A stretch of DNA of 64,000 nucleotides, from positions 551,501 through 615,500 of the forward strand of contig CAUYUJ010014549.1 of the NCBI GenBank assembly GCA_963575745.1, written 5' to 3'. Made by a program: the position numbers and the translations under genes. This DNA comes from Prorocentrum cordatum. Its lineage: Eukaryota; Sar; Dinophyceae; Prorocentrales; Prorocentraceae. The notes beneath the pieces were generated by a model. The model did not search any database and had not been told where the DNA came from. It saw nothing but the letters and a program-made list of their open reading frames with translations. Below are positions 44,949 to 55,589 of the stretch, in pieces (the stretch's first letter is position 1; each line of letters begins with the position of its first letter).

Positions 44949-47900
44949 TCAGATGACATACAACAGGAGCTTGCTCACAAAGAAGAGCATGTGTGGATCG
45001 GCCGTGCTGGGGAGGAATCCAGCCGCCACCTGCCCAGGGACTGAAACCCTGCGCCCCACCGAACACGTGGCCTTCCCCCTTCTCGCCGAGGAAGCCCTCG
45101 TCGCCGAAGAAGCCCTCCTCGCCGAAGAAGCCTTCCTCGCCGATGAAACCCTCCTCGCCCCACGCCTCAAGCGGCAAGCGGCAATCTGCCTCGCCGAAGA
45201 CCGAAGAACGACGAAACCCTCATCGCCGAAGAAACCCTCCTCGCCGAAGAAAACCTCATCGCCGAAGAAACCCTCCACCTCCACTCCCCACTCCTCGCAC
45301 ATCACTCAAGCCTCATGCCTCAGGCCTCAGGCCTCAGGCTGCAATCTGCAATCCCAACTCATTGGACAAAGCCTGCAAATCTGGCTTGAATGTCTTGTGC
45401 TGCTCCGCGTTCTCCTTTGAGTACTTGCAGCCCTCCGCGAGCCAAGCAATGCAGTGATTCACCGTGTGTGCAAACCCGCACTTGATATCTATGAACAACG
45501 AGCACTTGGAATCATGCCCTGGCAATCGGCAATATGCCTTGAGGCTGCGGCCCGACGGCAACGCCCTGATGTGACCCACCTGGGGGAGAGCGACAATGGG
45601 GCAAAGTGCTAATGCCCGATGCCCCCGCCCCCCCTGGCCCCTGGCCCCTGCGGCATCGCACCGACGGGTTCGAACAAGATTGACGATTGGCGCTCATGCC
45701 GCATACCGCACGGCACGTCACCGCAACCACATTGCACATTCGCACCGCGCACCATGCTCCATGAAGCACATGCTGCACGGACGGCCTGGAAACCCGAAGC
45801 CCGAAGCCTGGAACGATGTGCGAAGCACGAAGCACAACGTCCGACGTCTCAAACATCAAACCGAATCCCGAGTCCGAGCAGCTAACGACGGGCGACGGTG
45901 CAATCTGAGAGACCGAGAGGATGAGGGGGGCGGGGGTCGGGGGTCGGGGCGTCAGGGCGCCAAGTGTCAAGACTCAAGACTCAGAGCGAATCAGCAAACC
46001 ATATTCCATATTCCATGTTTCACATGCCCGAACCTTGTGGCCCGTAGGAGTGCAATAGCTCCAGCCCTTCTCTTCCGTGAGCCCCATGCGCTGGCAGAAC
46101 TCAACTGGGTCAAGGTTCAAAGCGAAAGGAGCGGGTGGCGGTGGCAGCACTGGCGGCACTGGTGGCGCCTTGGCTGGGGCGGCTGGCGGTGCCTTGGCTG
46201 GGGCGGCGGGTGGCGGCACTGGGGCGGCTGGTGGTGCCATGGCTGGGGCGGGGCCCGCGGGCTGCGCCGCGTCCGGCATCGGCTCCGCCTTCGCCTTTGC
46301 CTTTGCTGAGGCCGAGGCTGCCGCTGGTTTCGCCTTCGCCTTGGACTTGGCCTTGGCAGCCTTATCGAGCTCATTGGCCTCCTCCTCAGCTGCCGCCTTA
46401 CTCTCCTTGTCTGCTGCTGTAAGCATGCCATAGATATCCTTGATCTCTTGCCCCAGCTCACCCATGGCGCCCGGGTCGAAGCCGGGGGCGAGGGCGACAT
46501 CGTCTTCGATGGCCTTGATGCCCGTGCCGTCAGGGCCAACCTCTGGCCCTGGCTCAGCCCCAGCTTCATGGCCTGCTTCGGCTTTGGTTGTCGCCTTCTT
46601 GCGCGGGAGCGCAGGCTCATCATCATCATCGTCGAAAGCATCCATCATGTCGACGAAGTCCTCGCCGCCCGCCTCCATCTCATCGTGAGCGCCATCCTCC
46701 AGGGCCAAAGCAGGGCCCACTGGAGCGCCATCCGCGAGCGCCAGAGCCACCGCATCGGGGTCCACGACGACGCACTCAAAGTCTGGGTGCACTTCTTGAA
46801 TGACGAAGCGGTCCCCGACCATATCGACGTACCGCAAACGATACATTGATATACGCGGCATCTTCTGGCCCGCGTTCTCGATCTTCTGCGCCAGCTCAAC
46901 TGCAAGGCGGCCCTCTGTGATCCAGTCGATACCACCAACTCCCTGATCGTCCAGCGGGTGGCGAAGCTCGGACACTCTGTCTACAACGGGAACGCTGCAT
47001 ACGTCAACCTCTAAGCCTCGAATGTCCGCGAGCTGGTGGGCAAAGGGGGCAGCGGGGGCGCAGCGGGCGAAAGACTGTTGAGACTGGAAACGCCCGTGTG
47101 CCCCATGGGCGAGGGAAAGCATCAAGAAGACCGAATCCACCTCGCCGTCCAACTCGCAGATCATGACGAACAGCGCCTGGACTTTGGATACGGCATTTGC
47201 CTTGGGATCCACTTGGAACACCAGCAAATCCAAACATTCCAATATCAAATCATGGAATGCGAGACGCCGCTCTGAATTCGAAGTTCTGCACAGACTGCCA
47301 CATTCGACGTCGTAGTTCACTACTGTTGGAAAGCGGGCTAGCGCGGACCAAGGCTTACCTGGCTGCGCCAGGGCGGACTCAAACTTCGCTTGCGCGCCTC
47401 GTATTCCCCCAGGTCTGAGTCGGGTGCCCTTCGGCAAGCTCCTGATATAGCTGTCCACGATCCCTTGGCCCAAGGGGATTGCCCTGTCCAGAGCCGCAAC
47501 CGCCTGGCTCCGCTGCACTACTTCGGACACTGCTTCTGCCGGCTGCGGCTGAAGGATCGGATTATCCGCTGGGGGCCCCAAGGAACCCTCTTGAACGGCC
47601 AGCCAGTCCACGAGAGACGCCACTTGGAGCGTCGTGGCGTTGCCGCCACCATATGGTAGGATCGCCGACTGTTGCGCCGCAGCTGCTGACGGCTCTACTG
47701 CTGTCGGCTCTACTGCTGCTGCCGCTGCCGCGGGGGCGCCCAGGGCCACTGGCCCAGGCGCTGCCGCTGAAGCGCCCGCTGCCTGGAAGGCGGAAGGCGG
47801 AAGGCGGAAGGCAAGGAGACAGGAGACGCGGAGGAGGGGGGGAGAGGAGAGAGTCGAGGAAAGAAAGGGCCCGAGGCCCGAGGCCCGAGGGGGAGGCGCC

Positions 47901-50900
47901 AAGGACCGCAACATCAGACGTCACGACGACGACGATGGATGACGATGACGCCTGACGTCGGACGACGACGACGACGACCACAGACCACGACGACGGCGAC
48001 GGCGGCGGCGGCTACGACGGCGACGGCGACTACGGAGGTTGTTGGTTTTTGGTGCGTTTTCGGCCTCTGGAAGCCGTTTCAGGGCTTCGGGCTTCGCGGT
48101 CATCAAACATCGACTCAGGACGAAAAGCTGGCCCTGGGGAAGTTGTTGGAACCTGGAACCTCGTGCTCCGTACTCCGCGCTCCTCTTTCCTCTTCCCCTC
48201 TTCCCTCTTCCCTCTTCCCTCTTCCCCTTGATCCCTGTTCCCTGTTCCCTGTTACCTCTTCCTCCTCCTTCCTCCTTCCTCCTCCTCCCCCCCCGCCCCT
48301 CCCTCTCCCCCGCCTCTTTTCTCGCCCCATTACCTGCCGACGTCTCTCCTGCCGATTCTTCATCGCGACGCTCTTCTCCAAGGCCGAATCCCGGCAATAG
48401 CGCTCCTCTCGTATACCGCATGCCCTGCCCGACGCCATTGCCCGGCAAGACGCCCCCCCCAGACGACGGACGAGGACTTCTGTCCTCGTCGTTTGTCGCC
48501 TGGGGGAGGCGACTCACGGGGCATTGGCGGGGCGGGGCAAGGGTAGACAGTAGACATGGCACTGGGGGGGGGGGAGGGGGGGAGGGGGGGGTCGGAAGAT
48601 CCTGCTCATCCTGCGGGAGAGCGGCCCACTCGCGCCGTATGTCATCCCACTGGCTAGCGTGCCAGCGCAAGCTCTCCCCCGAGAGCTTCCGGCGAAACAT
48701 CGCGTCGTCCCGGAAGATCTGGAGCGCCGATCGGGCCTGGACAAAGGGCAGAGGGAGGACGGAGAGGGAAGAAGGGAGGAAGATGGGGGAACGGGGAACG
48801 GAGAAATGAGGAGGAGGAGGAAGGAGGGAGGAGGGAGGAGGGAGAAGGGAGGAGGGAGGAGGAGGAGAAGGCGGAGGAGGGGGTGGGAGGGGGTGGAGGG
48901 AGAAGGAGGAAGAGGAGGAGGAGGAGGGAGAAGGGGGGAGGGGGGATGGCGGGACGGGGTTGGAAGTTGGAGGTTGGAGGGCAGAGGGCTCGGGGAGTGG
49001 GGGGGCCCTTCCCTCCTCACGCTCCGCCTCCTGCCGTTCCCCCTCTTGCTCCTCCTGTTCCGTGCCCCCTCGCCCTTCGCCTGGTACCGCGCGCTCGAAT
49101 CGTCTGGCCGGCGAACTGGCCCTGGCGCGTCGGCGTCGGGGGCGGGCGCAGCGGCAGGCAGTTGCTCGCCGACCGCTTGGTCGGGATTACCTGCAATCGC
49201 TGCGGCCTGGGCCGCGGCGTGACGCAACCTTGACATATGTTGCCTCGCCGCCTGCAAGTACGTCGCCTCACGAGTCGTGTAAGAGGACGCCAGTGATTGG
49301 CAACTTGTAGACTCCGAGCTGTGTCGCCTGTTCCAAGCGTGGCGCCACTCGACGCGCGCAATTCCCAGTCTGGTCTTCCTAGCGTAGAGCTGGTATGACA
49401 GGATCATTTCGGGGGTGGGCAGTTGCTCCTCCGACGTGGTTCGCGACCTGAGACGTCTTGCAAACCCTGGCCTCTTACAACATGGCAACTCATTCATGAA
49501 ATCCTTCGCGATCAATAACCGACGGGACTCTGACTCCCTAAGATCCCCTGCTCGAAGAAGCCTCCAAGGGTCTTGCTGGAGAGGAAGAATGAGCCTGCGA
49601 TGGACACCAGCACTGGCAACGAGAATACCCGTGCGGAACAGCCCGAGGAACTTCTGATGGTCGGCATTCTCGGAGGCGCACAAAGCACCCCAAGACGATA
49701 ACCCCAAATGCCTGTATAGGAACTGCAGCCGCGTGCCCCGGCCGCGGAGGAGAGCCGAGAAGTATTGCTGCACCGCTGTGAAAAATGAACGCTGCGGCTC
49801 CAGCGCGCCCAGCGCGCGAGGAGCAGCTGTTGGATCCTGCACTTCGCGCCCCGCCGCCAGGAGCCACGTCGTCAGCAACCTAGGCGGGGTCCCAAAGCCC
49901 AAAGCATAAGGCAGGGGGCGCTTAAATGTGAAAAGCAGCAACAAAACTTCTACTGGCGATCCCTACTCCACGCCCTCCTCCCTTTTTTCCTTCCCCCCTC
50001 CTCCCTCATTATTCATCATGCATTATCAATTGTCCTGCTTCCTCCCACCTCTTACCTCCTAATCCTTCATCCCCCCTTCGTCCCTCCTCTCCCTCCTCCC
50101 TTCCCCCCCCATCCCGTTGATGATCGGCCCTCGACCTGAGCGGCTCAATGACCAGGGCGATGATGATCACGTGCACCTGCGGCTCGAAAGAGTTCAAAAA
50201 CCCGTCGGCCTTCTTGATGCGAGTGCTCGTCACTGCCTTCATCTGTTCCTTGACCTGCTCCTCAATGTCATCATCTGGATTATGGCTCACAGGCACCACC
50301 TGGAACTGGGAGAAGGCAACCGTGAAGATACGCGGTAGAATATTCCAAAGGAGCACTCCTGGAAGCACGAAATCTATGCAACTCCCAACTTTGGTCCACC
50401 TAGACGCTACTGGGACAACTGGCAGTGAATTCAACAATAAGCCACGTATTGCCGCCAGAACCTTCTCTTTGCAACCATTTCGGCCACGCGACGAATCAGA
50501 ACAATGGTGTTTGATAATTGCATCCCAGGGGGCGCCCGTCAACAGACACTTGAAATCGATAGCTGCCCGAACGAACTCGCACCCAGGCCCCCGGAGAGAA
50601 ACTGCATCTGCGGGCGCCATGCTCATCAGCTGGTTGACGGTGTAATCCTTGTACTTAGTGGCGTTGGCATCTTCGTCGAAGGCCCTTCCCATGCCTACAA
50701 CGTTGTCAGCGGATTCGTGGGCTGAGCCGTGGTGCATCAGCAAGTATTGGCACAGCTCTGCCATGAAAGCTTGCCCCTCCTCGCTGGGCTGACCGCCGGG
50801 GGCGATGTCGAGATCGAGCTTCTTCTTAGCGAATGCTTCGCCCACAGCTCGATGCAATCTCAGAAAATATCCGTGAGTCCTCAGCGCAAGAGCCATGCTG

Positions 50901-52185
50901 TACATGGTAGACACAATCTTGCTGTCGACAGCGAAGAGAACACACCCGTGACCAAGGTGATTCTGATGCAGACAACAGTTGTTGTTCTCTCTCAAAGTTT
51001 GGAAGGAGTCCAAAGACCTCGCGAAAGCAATGAGCTTGTCACTACCGCTAGCGGCATCTGCTTCGTCCAGTATCATTGTCATGCCACCCTGATCACCAAC
51101 ATTCGCCAATATATTGCGCAACACTGCTTGTATTGGCCCAGTGAACGGGCCTCCAAAAAGTGCGTAAAATATTGATGCCGCATCTGTCGTCTTGACGAAT
51201 GCCGTGGGGATGACGAGCTCGACGTCAACGGGCTGAGCGACGCCTTTCCAGGCGAACGAAAGGCATATCCTGCATGCAAAACATTCGTATGTCGACGACA
51301 CTAGCGTCTTGAATTCTGGAACGACCAGCCGGAGACGTTCGCCCGTCTCATCCCACATCTCGTGCACCACTACTGCCGATGGGGGCGCAGCTCGCAGCGC
51401 CAGTGCAATCCTCTCTAGCATGCGCTGTTGGCCCCACATATATGCCATAGCACCCAACTTCTGGCAGCGGCTAACGGTCCTGGGGTGCATGCCGTGGATC
51501 TCGCCCATGGCAGTCAATGAGAACTTCTTCGCAAAAGCTGCCTCCATCATCTCGGACGTGGCATGCAGACATCTGCCGCCCCCCTTCTTTTGAACGACAA
51601 TCTTCAAGCCAGAATATCTCAACGCATTGCCAGTTTTGAGGGGGTCCCTCGGCCGGCGCTTCTTGTTCGCAGTCTTGGTGAGTCTCACGCGGACCCCTCG
51701 GCCTCCCTTGCCTTTCAGCTTGATCCCCGATGCTTCTAGGAACGCTGCTAGCTGACCTGCTTGCTGCTCGCTGTGGCTGTGCATCTGCTTGCTCATCTTG
51801 GCGTGCAGCATCTTGCGGCTCAGCAGCTGCCGCTCCTCCTTGCTTCCATGCCGACCTCCCCCCGCGCCTCCTCCTGCTGCGGCGCGCGCCGCTGGCCTGC
51901 GCTTCGGCTGGGCGGCCTGGGCAGGCACCAGCTGCTGCTGCACTGGCTGCTGCTGCGTAGGACCGCCTGGGCGCTGGGCGGAATAAAAAATACCCCCCTC
52001 CCCCCTCCCCCCTCCCCCATCCCCCCCCCCCCCTCTTCCCGCTTCCTTCTTCCTTCTTCCCCGGGTGGGCGGAGGGAGGAGGGAGGGGGGAGGGTGCAGG
52101 GGGAAAGCATCTGGCCTTGGGCGCGGATGATCCCTCCGAGCACGTCGGCGCCGTCGTCATCGGACGACGGCGCCGACCCCGGCAT
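44949..52185 (-). CDS. Multi-exon transposase-candidate gene of the giant element
   Basis: Phase-consistent exons are 52185-52116 (ATG at 52183-52185), 51966-50136, 49879-49081, 48736-48602, 48499-48334, about 48133-48040, about 47782-46034, 45579-45373 and 45029-44949, for about 1,700 codons. Residues about 172-196 look like a helix-turn-helix (AMGEIHGMHPRTVSRCQKLG). Candidate acidic catalytic positions lie in HEMWDETGERL (about 228) and MTMILDEADAASGS (about 325). CCLHQNHLGHG follows at about 354, and VASRWTKVGSCIDF at about 545 recalls the RW region of hAT-like transposases. The large last exons are Ala/Pro-rich with acidic DDDDDE and a Cys/His C-terminus. It is the largest gene of the element and the best transposase candidate. 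DDE assignment is unproven and the 48040/47782 junction unresolved. Confidence 0.62.
45070..45290. repeat. 18-bp-type tandem repeat in an intron
   Basis: Repeats of CGCCGAAGAAGCCCTCCT with small changes, inside the candidate intron 45030-45372. The open minus-strand frame through it (GFFGEEGFFGDE) is a consequence of repeat length. Confidence 0.8.
46034..47782 (-). CDS. Large Ala/Pro-rich exon of the transposase-candidate gene
   Basis: 583 codons. A globular N-terminal half (LDRAIPLGQGIVDSYIRSLP; CLDLLVFQVDPKANAVSKVQ; MYRLRYVDMVGDRFVIQEVH) is followed by an acidic DDDDDE tract, Lys/Ala repeats (AKAKSKAKAK) and Pro/Ala repeats (APAKAPPA). It ends GWSYCTPTGHK at a GT donor, joining in phase to VGHIRALPSGRSLKAYCRLP in the next exon through a 454-bp intron (45580-46033). 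Confidence 0.6.
50136..51966 (-). CDS. Catalytic-core candidate exon
   Basis: 610 codons, starting with a Gln/Ala-rich lead after AG at 51967 and ending in EPL plus two bases of an Arg codon at 50136. It contains the helix-turn-helix-like segment, the WDETGERL and ILDEADAASG segments, the CCLHQNH cluster and the SRWTKVG segment described for the full gene. It is uninterrupted, with no stop or frameshift, unlike the retroelement frames, which suggests recent activity or selection. Confidence 0.65.
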
Positions 52186-52189
52186 GGCC

Positions 52190-53310
52190 GCCAGCCGCCA
52201 GCCGCAGCGCGCGGCGCGAAGGGCCGAACGCCCTGGGCCCAAGGAGGAGGAAGAAGGAAGAGGAGAGAGGGAAGAGCAGGAGCCTCCTCCTCCTCAGCAT
52301 TCAGCACTCAGCACTCAGCATCCAGCATCCTCTATCCTCCTCCCTCCTCCTCCCTTCCTCCCTCCTCCTCTTCTTCCCGCGTCCCCCCTCCCTCCTCTTC
52401 AATTTTCTCTTCGTCCTCTCAGCTCTCAGCGTTCTCTTCATCATCCTTCATCCTTCATCCTTCATCATTCATCCTCTCATCCTCTCAGACTTCTCATTTC
52501 TCATTGCTCATTTCTCTTCCTCATCTCTCATCTCCTCCTCCTCCTCCTCCTTCCTCCTCGCTCCTCGTCCCCCTCCTTCTCCTTATCCTTCCTCCTCCTC
52601 CTCCTCCCTCCCCCCATCCACCCTCCATGATCCTTCCCCCAGCGGCGCGCGCGGCGCGCGCGGCGCGCGGCGCGCGCGCGCCCGCCTCGAAGTTGAAGAC
52701 GTCGGCCGGGCGGCGCGACGAATGACGACGGCGACGACGACGACGACCGACGACGACGACCCCCGCGTCGACGCCGACGCCGACTCTGACGACGACGACA
52801 ACCGACGACGACGACACCCGCGTCGACGCCGACGCTGACGACGACGAAGGGGAGAGGGAGCGGACAGCGGACAACAACCAAGCGAGGGAGGAGAGCAGCA
52901 TGGTGGCGAAGGACCCAGTCATAGCCTGGCGAAGAACCCAACCATAGCCTGGCGAAGGACCTAGCCATAGGCCATAGCCCATAGCCCATAGCCCGGCGAA
53001 GGACCCAGGGGAGGAGACTGCGGAGTGCGGAGGAGGCGGAGAGGAGAGAGGAGAGGAAAGGAGGAGAGAGGAGAGAGGAGGAGAGGCAGAGGATCAGAGG
53101 ATGACGGATGAGAGGAGGAAGGAGGATGGAGGATGGAGGAAGTAAATCGTTAAGAGTATAGAGGATGCCCTGCGACTTGCGAATGGACGGAGGACGGAGG
53201 ACGGAGGACGGAGGAAGAGGACGAGAGGACGATATTGGCGATTTTTCTTCAGCCGCCGACCCCTCCACGCTTCCCGCTTCCACGCTCCACGCGTGGTCCA
53301 CGCTCCACGA
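52190..53310. other. Spacer with triplet and pyrimidine repeats, no gene
   Basis: CT-rich tracts (52280-52620), a GCGCGCGGCG tract (52640-52680), GAC/CGACGACG triplets (52715-52850), and three copies of an AGCCTGGCGAAGGACCCA-type repeat (about 52905-53010). The motif GGCGCGACGAATGACGACG at 52715 recurs at 55499 near the right end. Confidence 0.55.
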
Positions 53311-54639
53311 CTACCCAATGCACATATACAGATATGAGTAGCGAATGGGCCTAATCTCCAGCCCTCTTGCATCGTCTACTTTGTTATTCATATTCGAACC
53401 CAGCGAGTCGTGAATTGCCATCTTCTCGGCCGCCGCGCACTGGCGGTCTGGCATCAATGCCACAACATGCGTTACTTTATAGTCCAGGCAATGGGGGCGC
53501 ATATCTTTGTCGCGACGGCGACGGCCGTCGCCGTCATCGTCGAGAAAGCCAGGGCCACCTAGAAACCTCCACTTCGGATCAGACGTCGTGCCAATGTATA
53601 TTGGGCGGCGGCCCGCGCTCTTGCGCAAGTACCTCAAACGGGCGCGCCACTCCTCCTCGTGGACGTCTAGCAGCGGCTGGTGCACCACAATCCTAATGTC
53701 GTCTATGTCCTTGCACTGCTGGTGCACGTCGTCACGCGCCATCTCCCAGAGCACGCGATGCCGATTCTCACGAGACCGTGAACGCATCCGACGCATGGCG
53801 AGGCCTGTGCGATCATCAGGGCTCCTTCTGGGGCCTGCGCCAGCAGCAGCCTTCTTATCGGGGCCCCCATCATCGTCGTCGTCACTGGCGATTTTCACGA
53901 CCTCGCCGACGTCTTCGACTGCTGCAAGAAGCTCGCCGACGTCTTCGACTGCAGGCGGCGCCCATGCCGGGCTCTTTGTAGATTTAGTGCGAGCGCCGAC
54001 GCCATCATCATCATTGTATTGACTCAGCCAACTTTCATCACTGCTTTGACTCAGCATCGTCTGAGATGATGCTCCCGCTGCTCTGCCCTCGCCTCCAGCG
54101 ACTAGCGGGAGCAATGCACCATGGGCCGAGGAATGCGGCCCAGCCTCCTGGCCATTGCCGCCGCCGCCACCCACTGCTCTGCCGCCCATCTCATCCTGCT
54201 GGCCGATGACGGGCTTGACCTCCTCGACGTTGCCACCGCCGCCGATTTCATCAGCTGCTCTGACGCGAATCTCCTGCTGGTCGATGATGGGTTTGACCTC
54301 GCCGGCGCTGCCACCGCCGCCAGATGCATCAGCTGCTCTGGCACCCATCTCCTCCTGCTGGTCGACAATGTGTTTGGCCTCGCCGGCGCTGCCACCGCCG
54401 CCAGATGCATCAGCTGCTCTGGCACCCATCTCCTCCTGCTGGTCGACAATGTGTTCGGCCTCGTCGGCGCTGCCGCCGCCGCCATCGTGCTCGACGGCGC
54501 CCTGAATCCGCTGCCGCTCGCACCGCTCGATGAAGTCCTCGACTGCATTGGCCATGCAAGTCATCTCGTTCTTGCACTTTCCCTTGTTGACGGGTGGTCG
54601 GTTCTTGGCCGACGCAGGCGAGGGGGCCGCGCTGCTCAT
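53311..54639 (-). CDS. Single-exon protein with GIY-YIG-like C-terminal region
   Basis: 442 codons from ATG at 54637-54639. The N-terminal half has four imperfect repeats of about 30 residues (GGGGSAGEAKHIVDQQEEMG). A Ser/Asp-rich and basic middle follows (RRMRSRSRENRHR). The C-terminal 110 residues resemble a GIY-YIG nuclease: RRPIYIGTTSDPKWRFLGGP, later AAAEKMAIHDSLGSNMNN, giving YIG, a following Arg, a Glu in a helix and an Asn. Homology is by eye. No introns. A relict DinoSL-like sequence lies upstream (54836-54853), and a short inverted-repeat element has inserted exactly at the start codon, duplicating ATGAG. Probably a retrogene. Confidence 0.6.
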   Translation of the reverse strand: MSSAAPSPASAKNRPPVNKGKCKNEMTCMANAVEDFIERCERQRIQGAVEHDGGGGSADEAEHIVDQQEEMGARAADASGGGGSAGEAKHIVDQQEEMGARAADASGGGGSAGEVKPIIDQQEIRVRAADEIGGGGNVEEVKPVIGQQDEMGGRAVGGGGGNGQEAGPHSSAHGALLPLVAGGEGRAAGASSQTMLSQSSDESWLSQYNDDDGVGARTKSTKSPAWAPPAVEDVGELLAAVEDVGEVVKIASDDDDDGGPDKKAAAGAGPRRSPDDRTGLAMRRMRSRSRENRHRVLWEMARDDVHQQCKDIDDIRIVVHQPLLDVHEEEWRARLRYLRKSAGRRPIYIGTTSDPKWRFLGGPGFLDDDGDGRRRRDKDMRPHCLDYKVTHVVALMPDRQCAAAEKMAIHDSLGSNMNNKVDDARGLEIRPIRYSYLYMCIG

Positions 54640-54799
54640 CAAGGGCTCCCAGCTTCGCGCTTCGCGCTGCGCGAAGCGCGAAGTGCGAGTAACTCCGCGC
54701 TCTCGCGCCGCCTCCCAGGGGAGAAGAGGGGGATGAGGAATCGGAGCCGAACCGCGAAGCGCGAATAACTTCGCGCCCTCGAGGGCGCCCTTGACTCAT
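54635..54799. mobile_element. Short inverted-repeat element, copy B (at a start codon)
   Basis: The element occupies 54640 to 54793 or 54794, flanked by CTCAT at 54635-54639 and 54795-54799. It has the same ends and internal foldback as copy A, with one internal GCGAAGC unit fewer. On the minus strand the duplication is ATGAG, covering the start codon of the 442-codon gene, so either copy can supply an ATG. Confidence 0.85.
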
Positions 54800-54835
54800 A
54801 GCCCTGCGGCCTCTGAGCCCTGAGCCCTGAGCCAA

Positions 54836-54853
54836 GAGCCAAAACGGCTATGG
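54836..54853 (-). other. Relict DinoSL-like sequence upstream of the GIY-YIG-like gene
   Basis: The minus strand reads CCATAGCCGTTTTGGCTC, about 16 of 18 bases as in the DinoSL core. It lies about 36 bases from the original start codon once the short inverted-repeat element is ignored. Confidence 0.65.
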
Positions 54854-54864
54854 TGCATGCTGCG

Positions 54865-55015
54865 TGCTGCTGCTGATTGTTGCTGCTGCTTGCTGCTGCT
54901 GCTGATTGTTGCTGCTGCTGCTGCTGATTGTTGCTTGCTGCTGCTGCTGCTGATTGTTGCTGCTGCTGCTGATTGTTGCATGCTGCTGCTGATTGTTGCT
55001 GCTGCCGCCGGGTCG
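54865..55015. repeat. TGCTGC/TGATTGT tandem repeat
   Basis: Alternating TGCTGCTGCTGATTGT units over about 150 bases. Poly-Gln/Ser frames on the minus strand are repeat artefacts. Confidence 0.85.
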
Positions 55016-55029
55016 ACAGCGGCTTGCAC

Positions 55030-55510
55030 TCCTTGAAAAGTGCTTGCACTATTTCCTCAAACAGTGCTTGCACTCCAATATACACACGTAACACGTATGA
55101 TATATAAGCGGCAGCGGCATGATATATATATAAGCGGCGTGCGTATGATATATAAGCGGCGTCGTCGTCGTCTCGTTTCGTCGTCGTTTCGTCGTCGTCA
55201 TTCATTGTCGTCGTCGGTCGTCGTCGCCACTCGTCGTCGGCATTCGGGTCTTCCTTCGTCAGTCGTCGTCGTCGTCGTCGTTTTTTTCGTAGTCGTCGTC
55301 GTGCGTCGTACGTCGTGCGTCGTCTTTCGTCGGCCGTCGGTTGCCAATCGTCGCCATTCGTTGTCGTCGTCGCTCGTCGTCGTTCGTCGTTCGTCGTTCG
55401 TCGTCGTCGGAGGTCGTTGTCGTCGATCGTCGTCGTCGTTCATTGTCGTCGTCGTCGCGCGCGCGCGCCCGCCGCGTCGGCCGTCGGCGGGCGGCGGGCG
55501 GCGCGACGAA

Positions 55511-55547
<37 letters not shown>

Positions 55548-55585
55548 CGCGACGACCACGACGACCACAACGACTACGACCAACG
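55030..55585. other. Right subterminal triplet-repeat region, no gene
   Basis: Two AAGTGCTTGCACT-type repeats (55035-55075), several GATATATAAGCGGC repeats (55098-55160), then TCGTCGTC and GACGACGAC triplets up to the 33-bp array. Triplet-rich DNA is also found at the same relative place inside the left end. Confidence 0.6.
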
Positions 55586-55589
55586 AAGG

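Noticed and set aside
45070-45290. CRISPR-like array
   Set aside because: Units are adjacent imperfect tandem repeats without unique spacers, and the genome is eukaryotic.
44949-45305. FFGEEG-repeat protein on the minus strand
   Set aside because: The repeat is an 18-bp-type tandem array within a candidate intron; only the last 81 bases fit as an exon.
54865-55015. Poly-Gln protein
   Set aside because: Triplet repeat open in several frames, without flanking coding sequence.
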